A model generated the notes under the pieces. That model was given only the letters and a program-made list of their open reading frames with translations. It had not been told where the DNA came from and searched no databases. A stretch of DNA of 26,425 nucleotides, taken from the NCBI GenBank assembly GCA_023228295.1, contig JALOBP010000039.1, positions 1-26,425 of the forward strand. The letters run 5' to 3'. The first letter of the stretch is position 1, and each line of letters starts with the position of its first letter. Made by a program: the position numbers and the translations under genes. Shown piece by piece: positions 16,335 to 23,422 of this stretch. The DNA is from Methanoregula sp. GTDB taxonomy: Archaea; Halobacteriota; Methanomicrobia; Methanomicrobiales; Methanospirillaceae.

Positions 16335-17483
16335 ATGAACGGTACATTTGAGGAATTGCGAAAATTTGTTGCCCCTGAGTTTATTATTGGGGCTGATGCC
16401 CGGCTGCTGGCCGGGCGATATGCAAAAAACTTTGGCGCACGGCAGGTCTTTATCGTCACCGACCCGAACATCATCAGTGCCGGTTGGGTGAAGGATGTAA
16501 CGGCAGGTCTTGATGCTGAAGGAATTGGGCACACTGTTTTTTCAGGTGTAAGCACCAATCCCCGGGACTGTGAGGTGATGGAAGGTGCAGGCCGGTACGA
16601 TGATTCCGGCTGCGATGCGATTCTTGCTATCGGCGGCGGCAGCCCGATAGACTGTGCCAAGGGAATCGGCATCGTAGTTTCAAACAAGGGGCCGGTACTG
16701 GAGTATGAAGGTGTGGACAATGTTACGATTCCCCCACCCCCGATGATCTGCATTCCGACAACGGCCGGAACCGGTGCCGATGTCTCGCAGTTCGCCATCA
16801 TCAACGACACAAAGCGAAGGGTGAAGATCGCTATCATCAGCAAGATGATCGTGCCGGATATCGCGCTTGTGGATCCGGTGCCCCTGACAACGCTCTCCTC
16901 TGAACTTACGGCTCATACGGGTATGGATGCGGTTACCCACAGCATCGAAGCCTATGTCTCGAATGCCAGTTCACCGGTAACGGATATCCATGCCCTGGAA
17001 TCCATACGACTGATGAACGGCCACCTGCTTGCGGCATATCATGATCCGGAATCCGTGGGGGAGCGGTACCAGACCCTGCTTGGAAGCCTCCTTGCCGGGC
17101 TTGCCTTCTCGAACGCCAGCCTCGGGGCAGTCCATGCCCTGGCCCACAGCCTTGGCGGATATTACGATCTCCCTCACGGTGAATGCAACGCGCTCCTGCT
17201 GGAGCATGTGATCGAGGCCAATTACGATGCATGCCCGGGCCGGTATGCGGCGGTCGGCACTGCGCTGAATGTCCCCCTGCCTGAAGGAAAACACGGGGTT
17301 ATCGGGGCGGTTCGCACTCTTCGTGAAGCGCTGGGAGTTACAGACAGCCTTGCAGATTTGGGCGTTTTGAAAGCAGACCTCCACGAACTTGCCAAAAAAG
17401 CGATTCTGGATCCCTGCCTTGCAACGAACCCGAAAAAACTCTCGGTTACCGATCTCGAGCACATTTATGAAAAAGCCCTCTGA
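16335..17483 (+). CDS. ercA: ErcA-like iron-containing alcohol dehydrogenase
   Basis: The 382-residue protein belongs to the group III (iron) alcohol dehydrogenases. The NAD(P) loop is GGGSPIDCAKG (from residue 100), and the metal ligands are D198 and H202 in GMDAVTHSIE, H267 in GAVHALAHSLG and H281 in LPHGECNA, so it looks catalytically complete. The N-terminus (LRKFVAPEFIIGADAR..GARQVFIVTDP), the GIGIVVSNKG region and the ending resemble ErcA, a dehydrogenase-like protein linked to sensor kinases and to regulation of ethanol oxidation in Pseudomonas. The ATG at 16335 is chosen because it gives the usual family length and has GGGGGGAT upstream; a longer in-frame start at 16239 adds 32 unlike residues. 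Its 3' end overlaps the next kinase-like gene by 17 bp. Enzymatic versus regulatory role is open. Confidence 0.8.
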   Translation: MNGTFEELRKFVAPEFIIGADARLLAGRYAKNFGARQVFIVTDPNIISAGWVKDVTAGLDAEGIGHTVFSGVSTNPRDCEVMEGAGRYDDSGCDAILAIGGGSPIDCAKGIGIVVSNKGPVLEYEGVDNVTIPPPPMICIPTTAGTGADVSQFAIINDTKRRVKIAIISKMIVPDIALVDPVPLTTLSSELTAHTGMDAVTHSIEAYVSNASSPVTDIHALESIRLMNGHLLAAYHDPESVGERYQTLLGSLLAGLAFSNASLGAVHALAHSLGGYYDLPHGECNALLLEHVIEANYDACPGRYAAVGTALNVPLPEGKHGVIGAVRTLREALGVTDSLADLGVLKADLHELAKKAILDPCLATNPKKLSVTDLEHIYEKAL

Positions 17484-19695
17484 AGAACCACAGGACTGGG
17501 ATTCCCAGCGGAACCGGATCATCGGTCTTGGCGAAACCTCAATCCGGAAGAGTTACTACCCTGAGCTCCAGCAGCGCATCCATGAACTGGAGCTGAAGAA
17601 CGAAGAACTCAATGCTGCATATGAAGAGGAGACTGCTATCGAAGAGCAACTCCGGAACCAGTTTGAGCAGACAATCGCAAAGGAAAAGGAGTTACGGGAG
17701 AGCGAGGCGTTTCTCACCAGTATTGTCGAGAACCTCCCCCTGATGCTCTGTGTCAAGAACACCAGTGATCTCCGGTTTGTCCGGTTCAATAAAGCCGGTG
17801 AAGACCTTCTTGGGTTTTCCCGGGAGGATCTGATAGGCAAAAATGACCATGATCTCTTTCCAAAAGAACAGGCAGATTCTTTTTCGGAAAACGACCGGGA
17901 CGTTCTCAAGAGCCGGACTCCTTTTGACATTCCCGAAGAGAAGATCGAGACCCGGACACATGGCGAGCGCATCCTGCATACCCGGAAAATTCCTATCCTT
18001 AACAGCAACGGAGAACCCCGGTTCCTGCTCTGTATTTCTGAAGATATCACGGAGCGCAGGCGTGCAGAGGAGGCGCTGGAGAAACGTCTTGTTGCCCTCA
18101 CACAGCCTATAGAGAGTACAGCTATTGCGTTTGAGGAACTGTTTGATATATCCGAGATCCAGCGCATTCAGGATGAGTTCGCAAAAACCATGGGTGTAGG
18201 ATCGGTCATCACTCACACTGATGGCACACCCATAACAACGCCGAGTAACTTCACCCGTTTATGCAATGACATCATCCGGAAGAGTGCACGGGGATGCGAG
18301 AACTGCTATAAATCCGATGCCATACTCGGGAGTCCCCGGACGGATGGTCCCATTGTGCAACCCTGCCTGAGCGGGGGATTATGGGATGCCGGAACAAGCA
18401 TTGTTGTCGGTGGCCAGCATATTGCCAACTGGCTTATCGGGCAGGTGCGGAACGAGGCGCAGACTGAAGAGGCCATGCGGGCGTATGCCCATGAGATTGG
18501 AGTTGACGAACAAACCGTTCTCGAAGCGTTCCGCGAAGTGCCCTCCATGTCGTATGAGAAGTTTCACGCCATTGCCCAACTGCTGTTCATTTTTGCAAAC
18601 CAGTTATCCAAATCCGCTTACCAGAACGTCCAGCAGGCCCGCTTCATCACCGATCGCAAACACGCAGTGGAGGCCTTGCGGACGAGCGAGGAACGGTACC
18701 GGAGTCTTGTGGATATCACGGACACCGGGTATCTTGTTCTGGACAACAAGGGTCTTGTTGTTGATGCCAACGGAGTATATGTACGTTTCACCGGCAGGGA
18801 ATCTGTCAATGACCTCCTCGGTCACCCGATGACCGACTGGACTGCTCCGCACGATCTTGAGAGGGCCACACGGGAGATAGAGAAATGCCTGACAACTGGC
18901 CGGATCCGCGGTCTTGAGATTGATTATATCCGTCCTGACGGGACGATCCAGCCCATTGAGATCAATGCGACCATCTTCCATACCGGTGCCGGCGATGTGG
19001 TGCTGACCTTATGCCGTGACATCTCTGAACGGAAACGGACTGATATCGCCCTTCACCAGGCACGCAACAAGTTAAACCTCTTAAATGCGGTAACATTCCA
19101 GGATATCCAGACTGCTGCCGTCTCTCTGGCAGCCTATCAGGAACTGGTGAAGACGATCATCCTGGACCAAAAAGCCAAATCCTATCTTGAAAAGCAGGAG
19201 ATATTCTTAAAAAAAATGGTCGATACGCTGGACTTTGCCAAGAATTACCAGGAGATGGGGATTCATCCGTCCCGCTGGCAGAACGTGCGGCAGGTTTTCC
19301 TTTACGCCATATCGCACCTTGATTATTTGCACATACGCCAGAACCTGCAGCTGCAAAACCTGGAAGTCTTTGCTGACCCGCTGTTTGAAAAGGCTCTCTT
19401 CAACATCATGCAGAATGTTATCAAACACGGGGTTCGGGCAACCGAGGTAACGCTCAGGTATGTAGAACATCCCGAGAGTCTTGTGTTGATCATCGAGGAT
19501 AATGGCGTCGGGATACCGGCTGAAGAGAAACATATGATTTTTGACCGGGGTTATGGGAAAGGATCGGGCCTCGGCCTGTTCCTTGTCCGGGAGATCCTCT
19601 CCATCACCGGTATGAGTATACGGGAGGCCGGTATCTCCGGGCAGGGGACGCGGTTTGAGATAACCATTCCCAAAGGAACATTCAGGCTGGGCTGA
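17467..19695 (+). CDS. PAS-PocR-PAS histidine-kinase-like protein lacking the phosphoacceptor His (pseudokinase)
   Basis: This 742-residue protein has an N-terminal coiled segment (35-80), a PAS domain (about 80-200) and a PocR-type sensory domain (about 212-395, with CENCYKSD, QPCLSGGLWDAGTSIVV and WLIGQV). A second PAS (408-525), a DHp-like helical pair (526-590) and a HATPase domain (630-740) follow. ATP-binding boxes are preserved: N650 in NIMQN, G1 EDNGVGIP, G2 GSGLGLFLVREI. The H-box reads TFQDIQTAA where the two neighbouring kinases have TRHD[IV]xNQL, so Gln545 replaces the histidine (codon CAG, 19099-19101). It lacks a receiver. The start ATG at 17467 lies inside ercA, so the two are probably co-translated. 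PocR domains are associated with sensing small diols or hydrocarbons, fitting the dehydrogenase partner. Autophosphorylation on histidine is not expected. Confidence 0.88.
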   Translation: MKKPSEEPQDWDSQRNRIIGLGETSIRKSYYPELQQRIHELELKNEELNAAYEEETAIEEQLRNQFEQTIAKEKELRESEAFLTSIVENLPLMLCVKNTSDLRFVRFNKAGEDLLGFSREDLIGKNDHDLFPKEQADSFSENDRDVLKSRTPFDIPEEKIETRTHGERILHTRKIPILNSNGEPRFLLCISEDITERRRAEEALEKRLVALTQPIESTAIAFEELFDISEIQRIQDEFAKTMGVGSVITHTDGTPITTPSNFTRLCNDIIRKSARGCENCYKSDAILGSPRTDGPIVQPCLSGGLWDAGTSIVVGGQHIANWLIGQVRNEAQTEEAMRAYAHEIGVDEQTVLEAFREVPSMSYEKFHAIAQLLFIFANQLSKSAYQNVQQARFITDRKHAVEALRTSEERYRSLVDITDTGYLVLDNKGLVVDANGVYVRFTGRESVNDLLGHPMTDWTAPHDLERATREIEKCLTTGRIRGLEIDYIRPDGTIQPIEINATIFHTGAGDVVLTLCRDISERKRTDIALHQARNKLNLLNAVTFQDIQTAAVSLAAYQELVKTIILDQKAKSYLEKQEIFLKKMVDTLDFAKNYQEMGIHPSRWQNVRQVFLYAISHLDYLHIRQNLQLQNLEVFADPLFEKALFNIMQNVIKHGVRATEVTLRYVEHPESLVLIIEDNGVGIPAEEKHMIFDRGYGKGSGLGLFLVREILSITGMSIREAGISGQGTRFEITIPKGTFRLG

Positions 19696-19714
19696 GCCCG
19701 CGAATCGCAAACAG

Positions 19715-19723
19715 GATATTATA
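19715..19723 (+). promoter_or_regulatory. TATA box for the PGF-CTERM protein
   Basis: GATATTATA lies 24-32 bp before the ATG at 19747, consistent with a nearly leaderless mRNA. Confidence 0.55.
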
Positions 19724-19746
19724 CCTCCAGCGATTCACGTTTAAGT

Positions 19747-20844
19747 ATGAAATGTTCTCTTCGGTCTGGCTGCTCGCGGGCTCTTGTTGCCTGTGCGCTG
19801 CTGCTCCTTATTCCCGGTGCCTGCGCCTTCAGTGTCTCTCAAGTAACCCTCACCCCAACCGACGTCCTGAACCCGGGTGACCCGATCAATGTATCGTGCA
19901 ATGTATATGCTGCATCCGGTGTTGCATTCCCGTCCTATGACGACCTTCAGCTGGTTACGGAAATGAACGACCCGGTCTGGAGTTACACGATCATTGTCAA
20001 TGGAATTGAGAATGTCCGTCCGGCTGAACGGGGGAAGATCCTGACAATCAGCGGATTTGAACTGAACTACGAGAATAAAGACGAGGTCGTGGTCAAGATT
20101 CTCCTGAAAGCCCATGTGCCGGCAACAGCCACTCTTGGCGCAGACAAGATGATCCTGAAGATCCAGGAACTGGATGCGCGGAGCAATATTATGGCGTCTT
20201 CAGTTGTCCGTGTCGATCATCTGATCGGCCAGCCTACACCAACTCCGACACCGGCGTTTGGCAGTATCGTAATCACGTCCGATCCGACGGGATCCTCCGT
20301 GTATCTTGACAATGCCATCAAGGGGATCACGCCGGTTACGCTTGAAAGTGTCCCGAACGGTGCACACTCTGTTCTCCTGCGGTATGATGGATACCAGGAT
20401 TACACAAGGGATGTAACGGTCCTGGCCGGGCAACAGGAGATCCGTGCAACCCTTACTTCAAAAACCGCAACGGTTACTACTAGCCCTGCAGCGACCGGCA
20501 CGCAGGTAACTGGTGTGCAGGGAACCCTGCAACCCCCCGTTGCCGCAACGACCGGAACCCTGACTGTCACGACCTCCCCGCCCGGTGCGATCGTATATAT
20601 TGATGGCCAGATGAAAGGGATAACACCGGCAACGATTCCCGGTCTATCCGCGGGAAGCCATTCGATTACCCTGATCATGGACGGGTACGATGATTTCAAG
20701 ACAACGACCGAGATTGTGCCCGGGACTACGTCCGAATTCGTGACCGGGCTTGCAAAGCGAAAACAGCTGCCCGGCTTTGAGATGGCCGGGGCACTTATGG
20801 CTGTTGGGCTTATAACTGCCTTGGTACGGAAGCGGATGAAATAA
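19747..20844 (+). CDS. Secreted PEGA-domain protein with PGF-CTERM anchor (archaeosortase substrate)
   Basis: The 365-residue surface protein starts with a signal peptide (about 1-27, cleavage likely after GACA). Residues about 28-160 form a beta-rich domain of unknown type. A PTPTPTP linker leads to a PEGA domain (about 172-237, SDPTGSSVYLDNAIKGITP). A Thr/Ala-rich spacer follows, then a second PEGA domain (about 268-335, TSPPGAIVYIDGQMKGITP). The C-terminus is a tripartite PGF-CTERM signal: LPGFE, a hydrophobic helix (MAGALMAVGLITALV) and basic RKRMK. Such proteins are processed by archaeosortase A, encoded at 6417-7241, and anchored to the outer membrane face. The two PEGA domains look like an internal duplication. 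It has its own TATA box and follows the kinase cluster by 51 bp. Confidence 0.88.
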   Translation: MKCSLRSGCSRALVACALLLLIPGACAFSVSQVTLTPTDVLNPGDPINVSCNVYAASGVAFPSYDDLQLVTEMNDPVWSYTIIVNGIENVRPAERGKILTISGFELNYENKDEVVVKILLKAHVPATATLGADKMILKIQELDARSNIMASSVVRVDHLIGQPTPTPTPAFGSIVITSDPTGSSVYLDNAIKGITPVTLESVPNGAHSVLLRYDGYQDYTRDVTVLAGQQEIRATLTSKTATVTTSPAATGTQVTGVQGTLQPPVAATTGTLTVTTSPPGAIVYIDGQMKGITPATIPGLSAGSHSITLIMDGYDDFKTTTEIVPGTTSEFVTGLAKRKQLPGFEMAGALMAVGLITALVRKRMK

Positions 20845-20849
20845 GAATA

Positions 20850-20856
20850 TTTTTTT
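20850..20856 (+). terminator. T-tract between convergent genes
   Basis: Seven T residues begin five bases after the stop of the PGF-CTERM gene and lie just before the stop of the convergent DUF2124-like gene. This is consistent with an archaeal T-tract terminator for the plus-strand gene. Confidence 0.4.
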
Positions 20857-20858
20857 GT

Positions 20859-21350
20859 TCAATCCTTTCGTATCACGGTTACCGGGTCGATTGTGGCATC
20901 GATGAGGAGATCAAAAGAGATGGTGTCCAGCCACCCGGCCTTCTCAAACATGCTCATGAAACAGACTCCGATAACTTTTACATCACCATGACGGGTGATC
21001 AGTTCTTTTACGTCATCTTTTGTGAGTGGCATCATCGGCATCGCAAGCCCGCCCATGATAACGATAACCGTTGGCCTGACTGCACCCGGCTTTCCCCCGC
21101 TTACCTGCATACCCACATCCGGCACGTCCCGCAGCCGTTGTCCTTTTGCCTCATCGAGAAGCGGTACGTACACTTGTTCAACCGGCAGGCTGCGGATGGA
21201 AATTGCCAGTAGTTCGACAAACGGGGTACAGGTACCAACACATCCGTAATAGACGATCTGATCGTCCTCGGACAGATCGAGGCTTTTGATATATTCCTTG
21301 AACGGGCGGAGGATGCCCGGCACGCTCTTGTAGGTATCAGTTACAGTCAT
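20859..21350 (-). CDS. DUF2124-like conserved archaeal protein
   Basis: The 163-residue protein begins MTVTDTYKSVPGILRPFKEYI and contains YYGCVGTCTPFVELLA, then a Rossmann-like strand run TVIVIMGGLAMPMMP and VKVIGVCFMSMFEKAGW. These are features I associate with the DUF2124 family, an alpha/beta protein conserved in methanogens with no established function. Conserved cysteines (CVGTC and GVC) could hold a metal or redox centre; that is inference. The ATG at 21350 is chosen because GGAG lies five bases upstream. A tandem ATG immediately before it (21353) and a far upstream in-frame ATG (21419) are less well placed. It is downstream of and co-oriented with the small CxxC gene, 84 bp away. Confidence 0.62.
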   Translation of the reverse strand: MTVTDTYKSVPGILRPFKEYIKSLDLSEDDQIVYYGCVGTCTPFVELLAISIRSLPVEQVYVPLLDEAKGQRLRDVPDVGMQVSGGKPGAVRPTVIVIMGGLAMPMMPLTKDDVKELITRHGDVKVIGVCFMSMFEKAGWLDTISFDLLIDATIDPVTVIRKD

Positions 21351-21434
21351 CATTACTCCAGCAATTGTCAAGCACTGGATGTGATAATTGTTTTGGGAAA
21401 AGATGCGGCACGGGATCACAGATGAGCGGTTATC

Positions 21435-21710
21435 TTAAAGGAACATTTTGTACTCCCGCAGCAGGGCCTCACGGTATTCCGTCATCTTTTTTGTCGGGAT
21501 GTAGTTGAACTGCTGGACTCTTTTTACGAGTTCGTCCATGATCTCATCGTCCCTTGCAAGGTGCAGGTTCAGCACATCCTGCAGGATCCGGTCAAGCCGG
21601 TCGATCCCGGTCTCCTTTCCGTCAATCGGGATCTTCTTGATCTTGATCTGGGCAGGTGGAATGCCCCCGCAAATGGTGCAGTAATTGCCGTCCTTCTCAT
21701 TGCTGCCCAT
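21435..21710 (-). CDS. Small conserved methanogen protein with a CxxC motif
   Basis: The 91-residue protein has YCTICGG near residue 11, a short beta segment IKIKKIPIDGKETGIDRLD, and a helical C-terminal half (RDDEIMDELVKRVQQFNYIPTKKMTEYREALLREYK). I recall similar small proteins in Methanomicrobiales, sometimes labelled NAC family transcription factor without clear basis. A single CxxC could be half a zinc site (dimeric) or a redox pair. A good GGGGAG ribosome site lies upstream of the ATG at 21710. It is probably co-transcribed with the DUF2124-like gene downstream. Function is unknown; it is real judging by start signals and composition. Confidence 0.7.
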   Translation of the reverse strand: MGSNEKDGNYCTICGGIPPAQIKIKKIPIDGKETGIDRLDRILQDVLNLHLARDDEIMDELVKRVQQFNYIPTKKMTEYREALLREYKMFL

Positions 21711-21810
21711 GTACCTGTCTCCCCTGGTAATCCTGATTTGTCCTGCCGGTAATAAAAAATGGTGGTATTTCCCGGAATTCGGGATTCCTTATTTTATAGG
21801 AAGTATTTGT

Positions 21811-22164
21811 ATGAAGAAAACAGATCATAATAATCAGAACCCCGTGATTACCATGACTGAAAAACCAGGACACTTTGAAAAAGGGATATGGATTGAGGAC
21901 CGCGAGCCTTCAATCCCGCAGGCAAACGGCGATGCCATTGACAAGAGATTTTCCGAGGCGACAAAAGCAGTCATAACCTCGATCGATAATGTGATGAGTG
22001 TTACCCATGACCTCGTTGCAACAGATGAGGGAAAGCAGTTCATAGAAACAACGATAAAAGACACCCAGAAACAGATCCAGTTCTCCTTTGATGCGATCAT
22101 CAGTCGGGCAAAGGCCGAACTGGAAAAAACAAAGGCCGGGCTGGATAAAAAAGTGAAACGGTAA
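21811..22164 (+). CDS. Small helical, charged protein of unknown function
   Basis: The 117-residue protein has a short N-terminal polar tail, then FEKGIWIEDREPSIPQ. An almost wholly helical remainder is rich in Lys, Glu, Ala and Thr (about 45-115, ending KAELEKTKAGLDKKVKR), the pattern of an amphipathic coiled-coil or phasin-like protein. I do not recognise a named family. The ATG at 21811 has AGGAAG seven bases upstream; an A/T-rich stretch around 21752-21761 may be its promoter. It is divergent from the small CxxC gene and converges on the cupin pair, whose stop is 36 bp away, separated by a T-tract. Binding a membrane, polymer or nucleoid are all open. Confidence 0.65.
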   Translation: MKKTDHNNQNPVITMTEKPGHFEKGIWIEDREPSIPQANGDAIDKRFSEATKAVITSIDNVMSVTHDLVATDEGKQFIETTIKDTQKQIQFSFDAIISRAKAELEKTKAGLDKKVKR

Positions 22165-22199
22165 TATTGCCGTTAAATTCCGGCCCCGTTATCAGTTTT

Positions 22200-22565
22200 T
22201 TATTCTTTGATCATCACGAGGCTCATCTTGAACTTCGTGATCGCGGAGAGGGCGTGCGGGGCACCCGCCGGGAAGATGATCGTCTCCCCGGTCTTCATCT
22301 GAAACGTATTCCCCGCCACCCAGACTTCGCATTCGCCATCAAGGATCGTAACCATTGCATCGAACGGCGAGGTATGTTCGGAGAGCCCTTCGTTCTCATC
22401 GAACGAGAAGATTGTAACGCTTCCCGTCATCCGGTTGATGACCATCCGGCTGGCAACCGTGCCATCGGCATAGTCCACGAGATCCGGGAGGTATATGACT
22501 TTTCCTTTCAGGTCCTCGCGTTTCTTATCCGGTTTTCCCCCGTGTTCCAGCCCGAATTCAGCCAT
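22200..22565 (-). CDS. Small cupin-domain protein (copy 2)
   Basis: The 121-residue protein is a single conserved beta-barrel cupin. Motif 1 reads EGLSEHTSPFDAMVTILDGECEV and motif 2 reads GETIIFPAGAPHALSA. Motif 1 has only one histidine plus a downstream Glu, so metal binding through His, Glu and the motif-2 His is possible but weaker than in the HxH type. The ATG at 22565 is preferred because GGGAGTGA, which overlaps the upstream gene's stop, sits five bases before it; a GTG at 22574 is an alternative. It is a close paralogue of the adjacent cupin (shared DGTVASRM, PFDA and FKM), clearly a tandem duplication in one operon. Small cupins of this kind often bind small ligands; no substrate is indicated. 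Confidence 0.82.
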   Translation of the reverse strand: MAEFGLEHGGKPDKKREDLKGKVIYLPDLVDYADGTVASRMVINRMTGSVTIFSFDENEGLSEHTSPFDAMVTILDGECEVWVAGNTFQMKTGETIIFPAGAPHALSAITKFKMSLVMIKE

Positions 22566-22570
22566 TGCAC

Positions 22571-22936
22571 TCACTCCCGGATCATGGTCAGCGTCATTTT
22601 GAACCGCTGCTTTGCCTGCACCGCGTGGGGGATGTTGGCCGGCAGGATGATCATCTCGCCGGTCCTGACCGTGAAGGGATTTCCGGCAATGGACACTTCG
22701 GCCGTACCGTCAGTGACCGTGAGGATGGCATCGAATGGGGCGGAGTGCTCGGAGAGTCCCTCGCCTTCATCGAACGCGAACAGGGTGATAGTGCCGGTCT
22801 CCTTAAAGACGATCATCCGGCTTGCAACGGTCCCGTCCTGGTAGTTGAGGAGATCGTTTGTCACGAGGACTTTGCCGATGAGTTCCTCGCGCTTTTTGTC
22901 CGTATTCGCGGATGTTGTGTTTTCGCGGTCTGTCAT
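22571..22936 (-). CDS. Small cupin-domain protein (copy 1)
   Basis: The 121-residue cupin barrel has motif 1 EGLSEHSAPFDAILTVTDGTAEV and motif 2 GEMIILPANIPHAVQA, followed by FKMTLTMIRE. It is the upstream copy of a tandem pair. The two proteins differ at the N-terminus (MTDRENTTSANTDKKREEL against MAEFGLEHGGKPDKKREDL) and throughout the barrel, so the duplication is not recent. A TATA-like box on the minus strand (22971-22980) lies about 35-44 bp upstream of the ATG, giving a short leader. The remnant of an HxlR-type regulator lies just beyond this promoter, transcribed away from it, which is where a local regulator would be expected. Function is unknown. Confidence 0.82.
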   Translation of the reverse strand: MTDRENTTSANTDKKREELIGKVLVTNDLLNYQDGTVASRMIVFKETGTITLFAFDEGEGLSEHSAPFDAILTVTDGTAEVSIAGNPFTVRTGEMIILPANIPHAVQAKQRFKMTLTMIRE

Positions 22937-22970
22937 GATGGTTGCTCTTACTGGTGAGTACGTGTGTTTG

Positions 22971-22980
22971 GGATAATATG
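22971..22980 (-). promoter_or_regulatory. TATA box for the cupin operon
   Basis: On the minus strand this reads CATATTATCC, about 35-44 bp before the first cupin start at 22936. Confidence 0.5.
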
Positions 22981-23024
22981 GATATCCCCCGATCCTGGCA
23001 TTATGCCGGGACCATCACTAAAAA

Positions 23025-23318
23025 GTTGAAGCCACAACATTCCCGGTCAGGAGCGAGTACACCCTGACAAAGAGCGGGCTTGAACTGGCTGACATTATCC
23101 GCGGCATCAGGATGTGGGCGCCCGGGTTTTGCGCTCATGATATCATTGTTCCCCGGAGAAAATTATCGCTGATTTGCTTCTCGCGGGGGTTCATACCGCT
23201 TCCAGGATCGAGATGGGAAAACGCGGCGAGCCCGGGATGCGTATCTGCGACAGGTATAATTTTCATCGTTGATCCGGAATGGAATTTCAAGGGATACCGG
23301 GGAGAGGGATCGGGATGA
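23025..23318 (+). pseudogene. Truncated HxlR-type winged-helix regulator remnant
   Basis: A plus-strand frame without a proper start reads VEATTFPVRSEYTLTKSG and then LELADIIRGIRMWA (to about 23117). This matches the C-terminal wing and helix of HxlR regulators, whose consensus there is R-x-EYSLT-x-x-G-x-x-L-x-x-I. The N-terminal recognition helix is missing, and the frame is closed upstream by a stop just before 23025. Downstream residues to 23318 do not resemble the family. I read it as the surviving 3' end of a lost regulator, divergent to the cupin operon it may once have controlled. The match covers only about 30 residues, so certainty is moderate. Confidence 0.5.
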
Positions 23319-23382
23319 AAATGTTTATCGCTGAATGGAGATTATCCGGGTTCCGTAAATCCTGCCTGCTGCCAGCGACAGA

Positions 23383-23390
23383 TTAATAAT
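23383..23390 (+). promoter_or_regulatory. TATA box for the AAA ATPase
   Basis: TTAATAAT lies 24-31 bp before the ATG at 23414, predicting transcription starting at or very near the start codon (leaderless). There is no ribosome binding site. Confidence 0.55.
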
Positions 23391-23422
23391 CCTAATCGCG
23401 ATTAGTACTAATCATGATTAGG
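23391..23422. promoter_or_regulatory. Palindromic operator overlapping the ATPase start codon
   Basis: Two perfect 14-bp palindromes, CTAATCGCGATTAG (23392-23405) and CTAATCATGATTAG (23408-23421), are separated by two bases. Together they form a 32-bp near-perfect inverted repeat centred at 23406/23407, with mismatches only at the GC/AT centres of the two halves. Four ATTAG half-sites result. The second palindrome contains the ATG of the ATPase, and the whole element lies between the TATA box and the first codons, the position for a repressor that blocks initiation. Confidence 0.8.

Noticed and set aside
15801..16532. 243-residue minus-strand frame across the end of the second kinase and the start of ercA
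   Set aside because: Antisense to the HATPase domain coding sequence; no recognisable domain and no start signals.
17556..18167. 203-residue minus-strand frame within the third kinase gene
   Set aside because: Serine/arginine-rich shadow antisense to PAS and coiled-coil coding sequence.
22976..23024. Search for the N-terminal half of the HxlR regulator in other frames
   Set aside because: No frame reads a recognition helix; the sequence here belongs to the cupin promoter side, so the regulator appears truly truncated, not just frameshifted.
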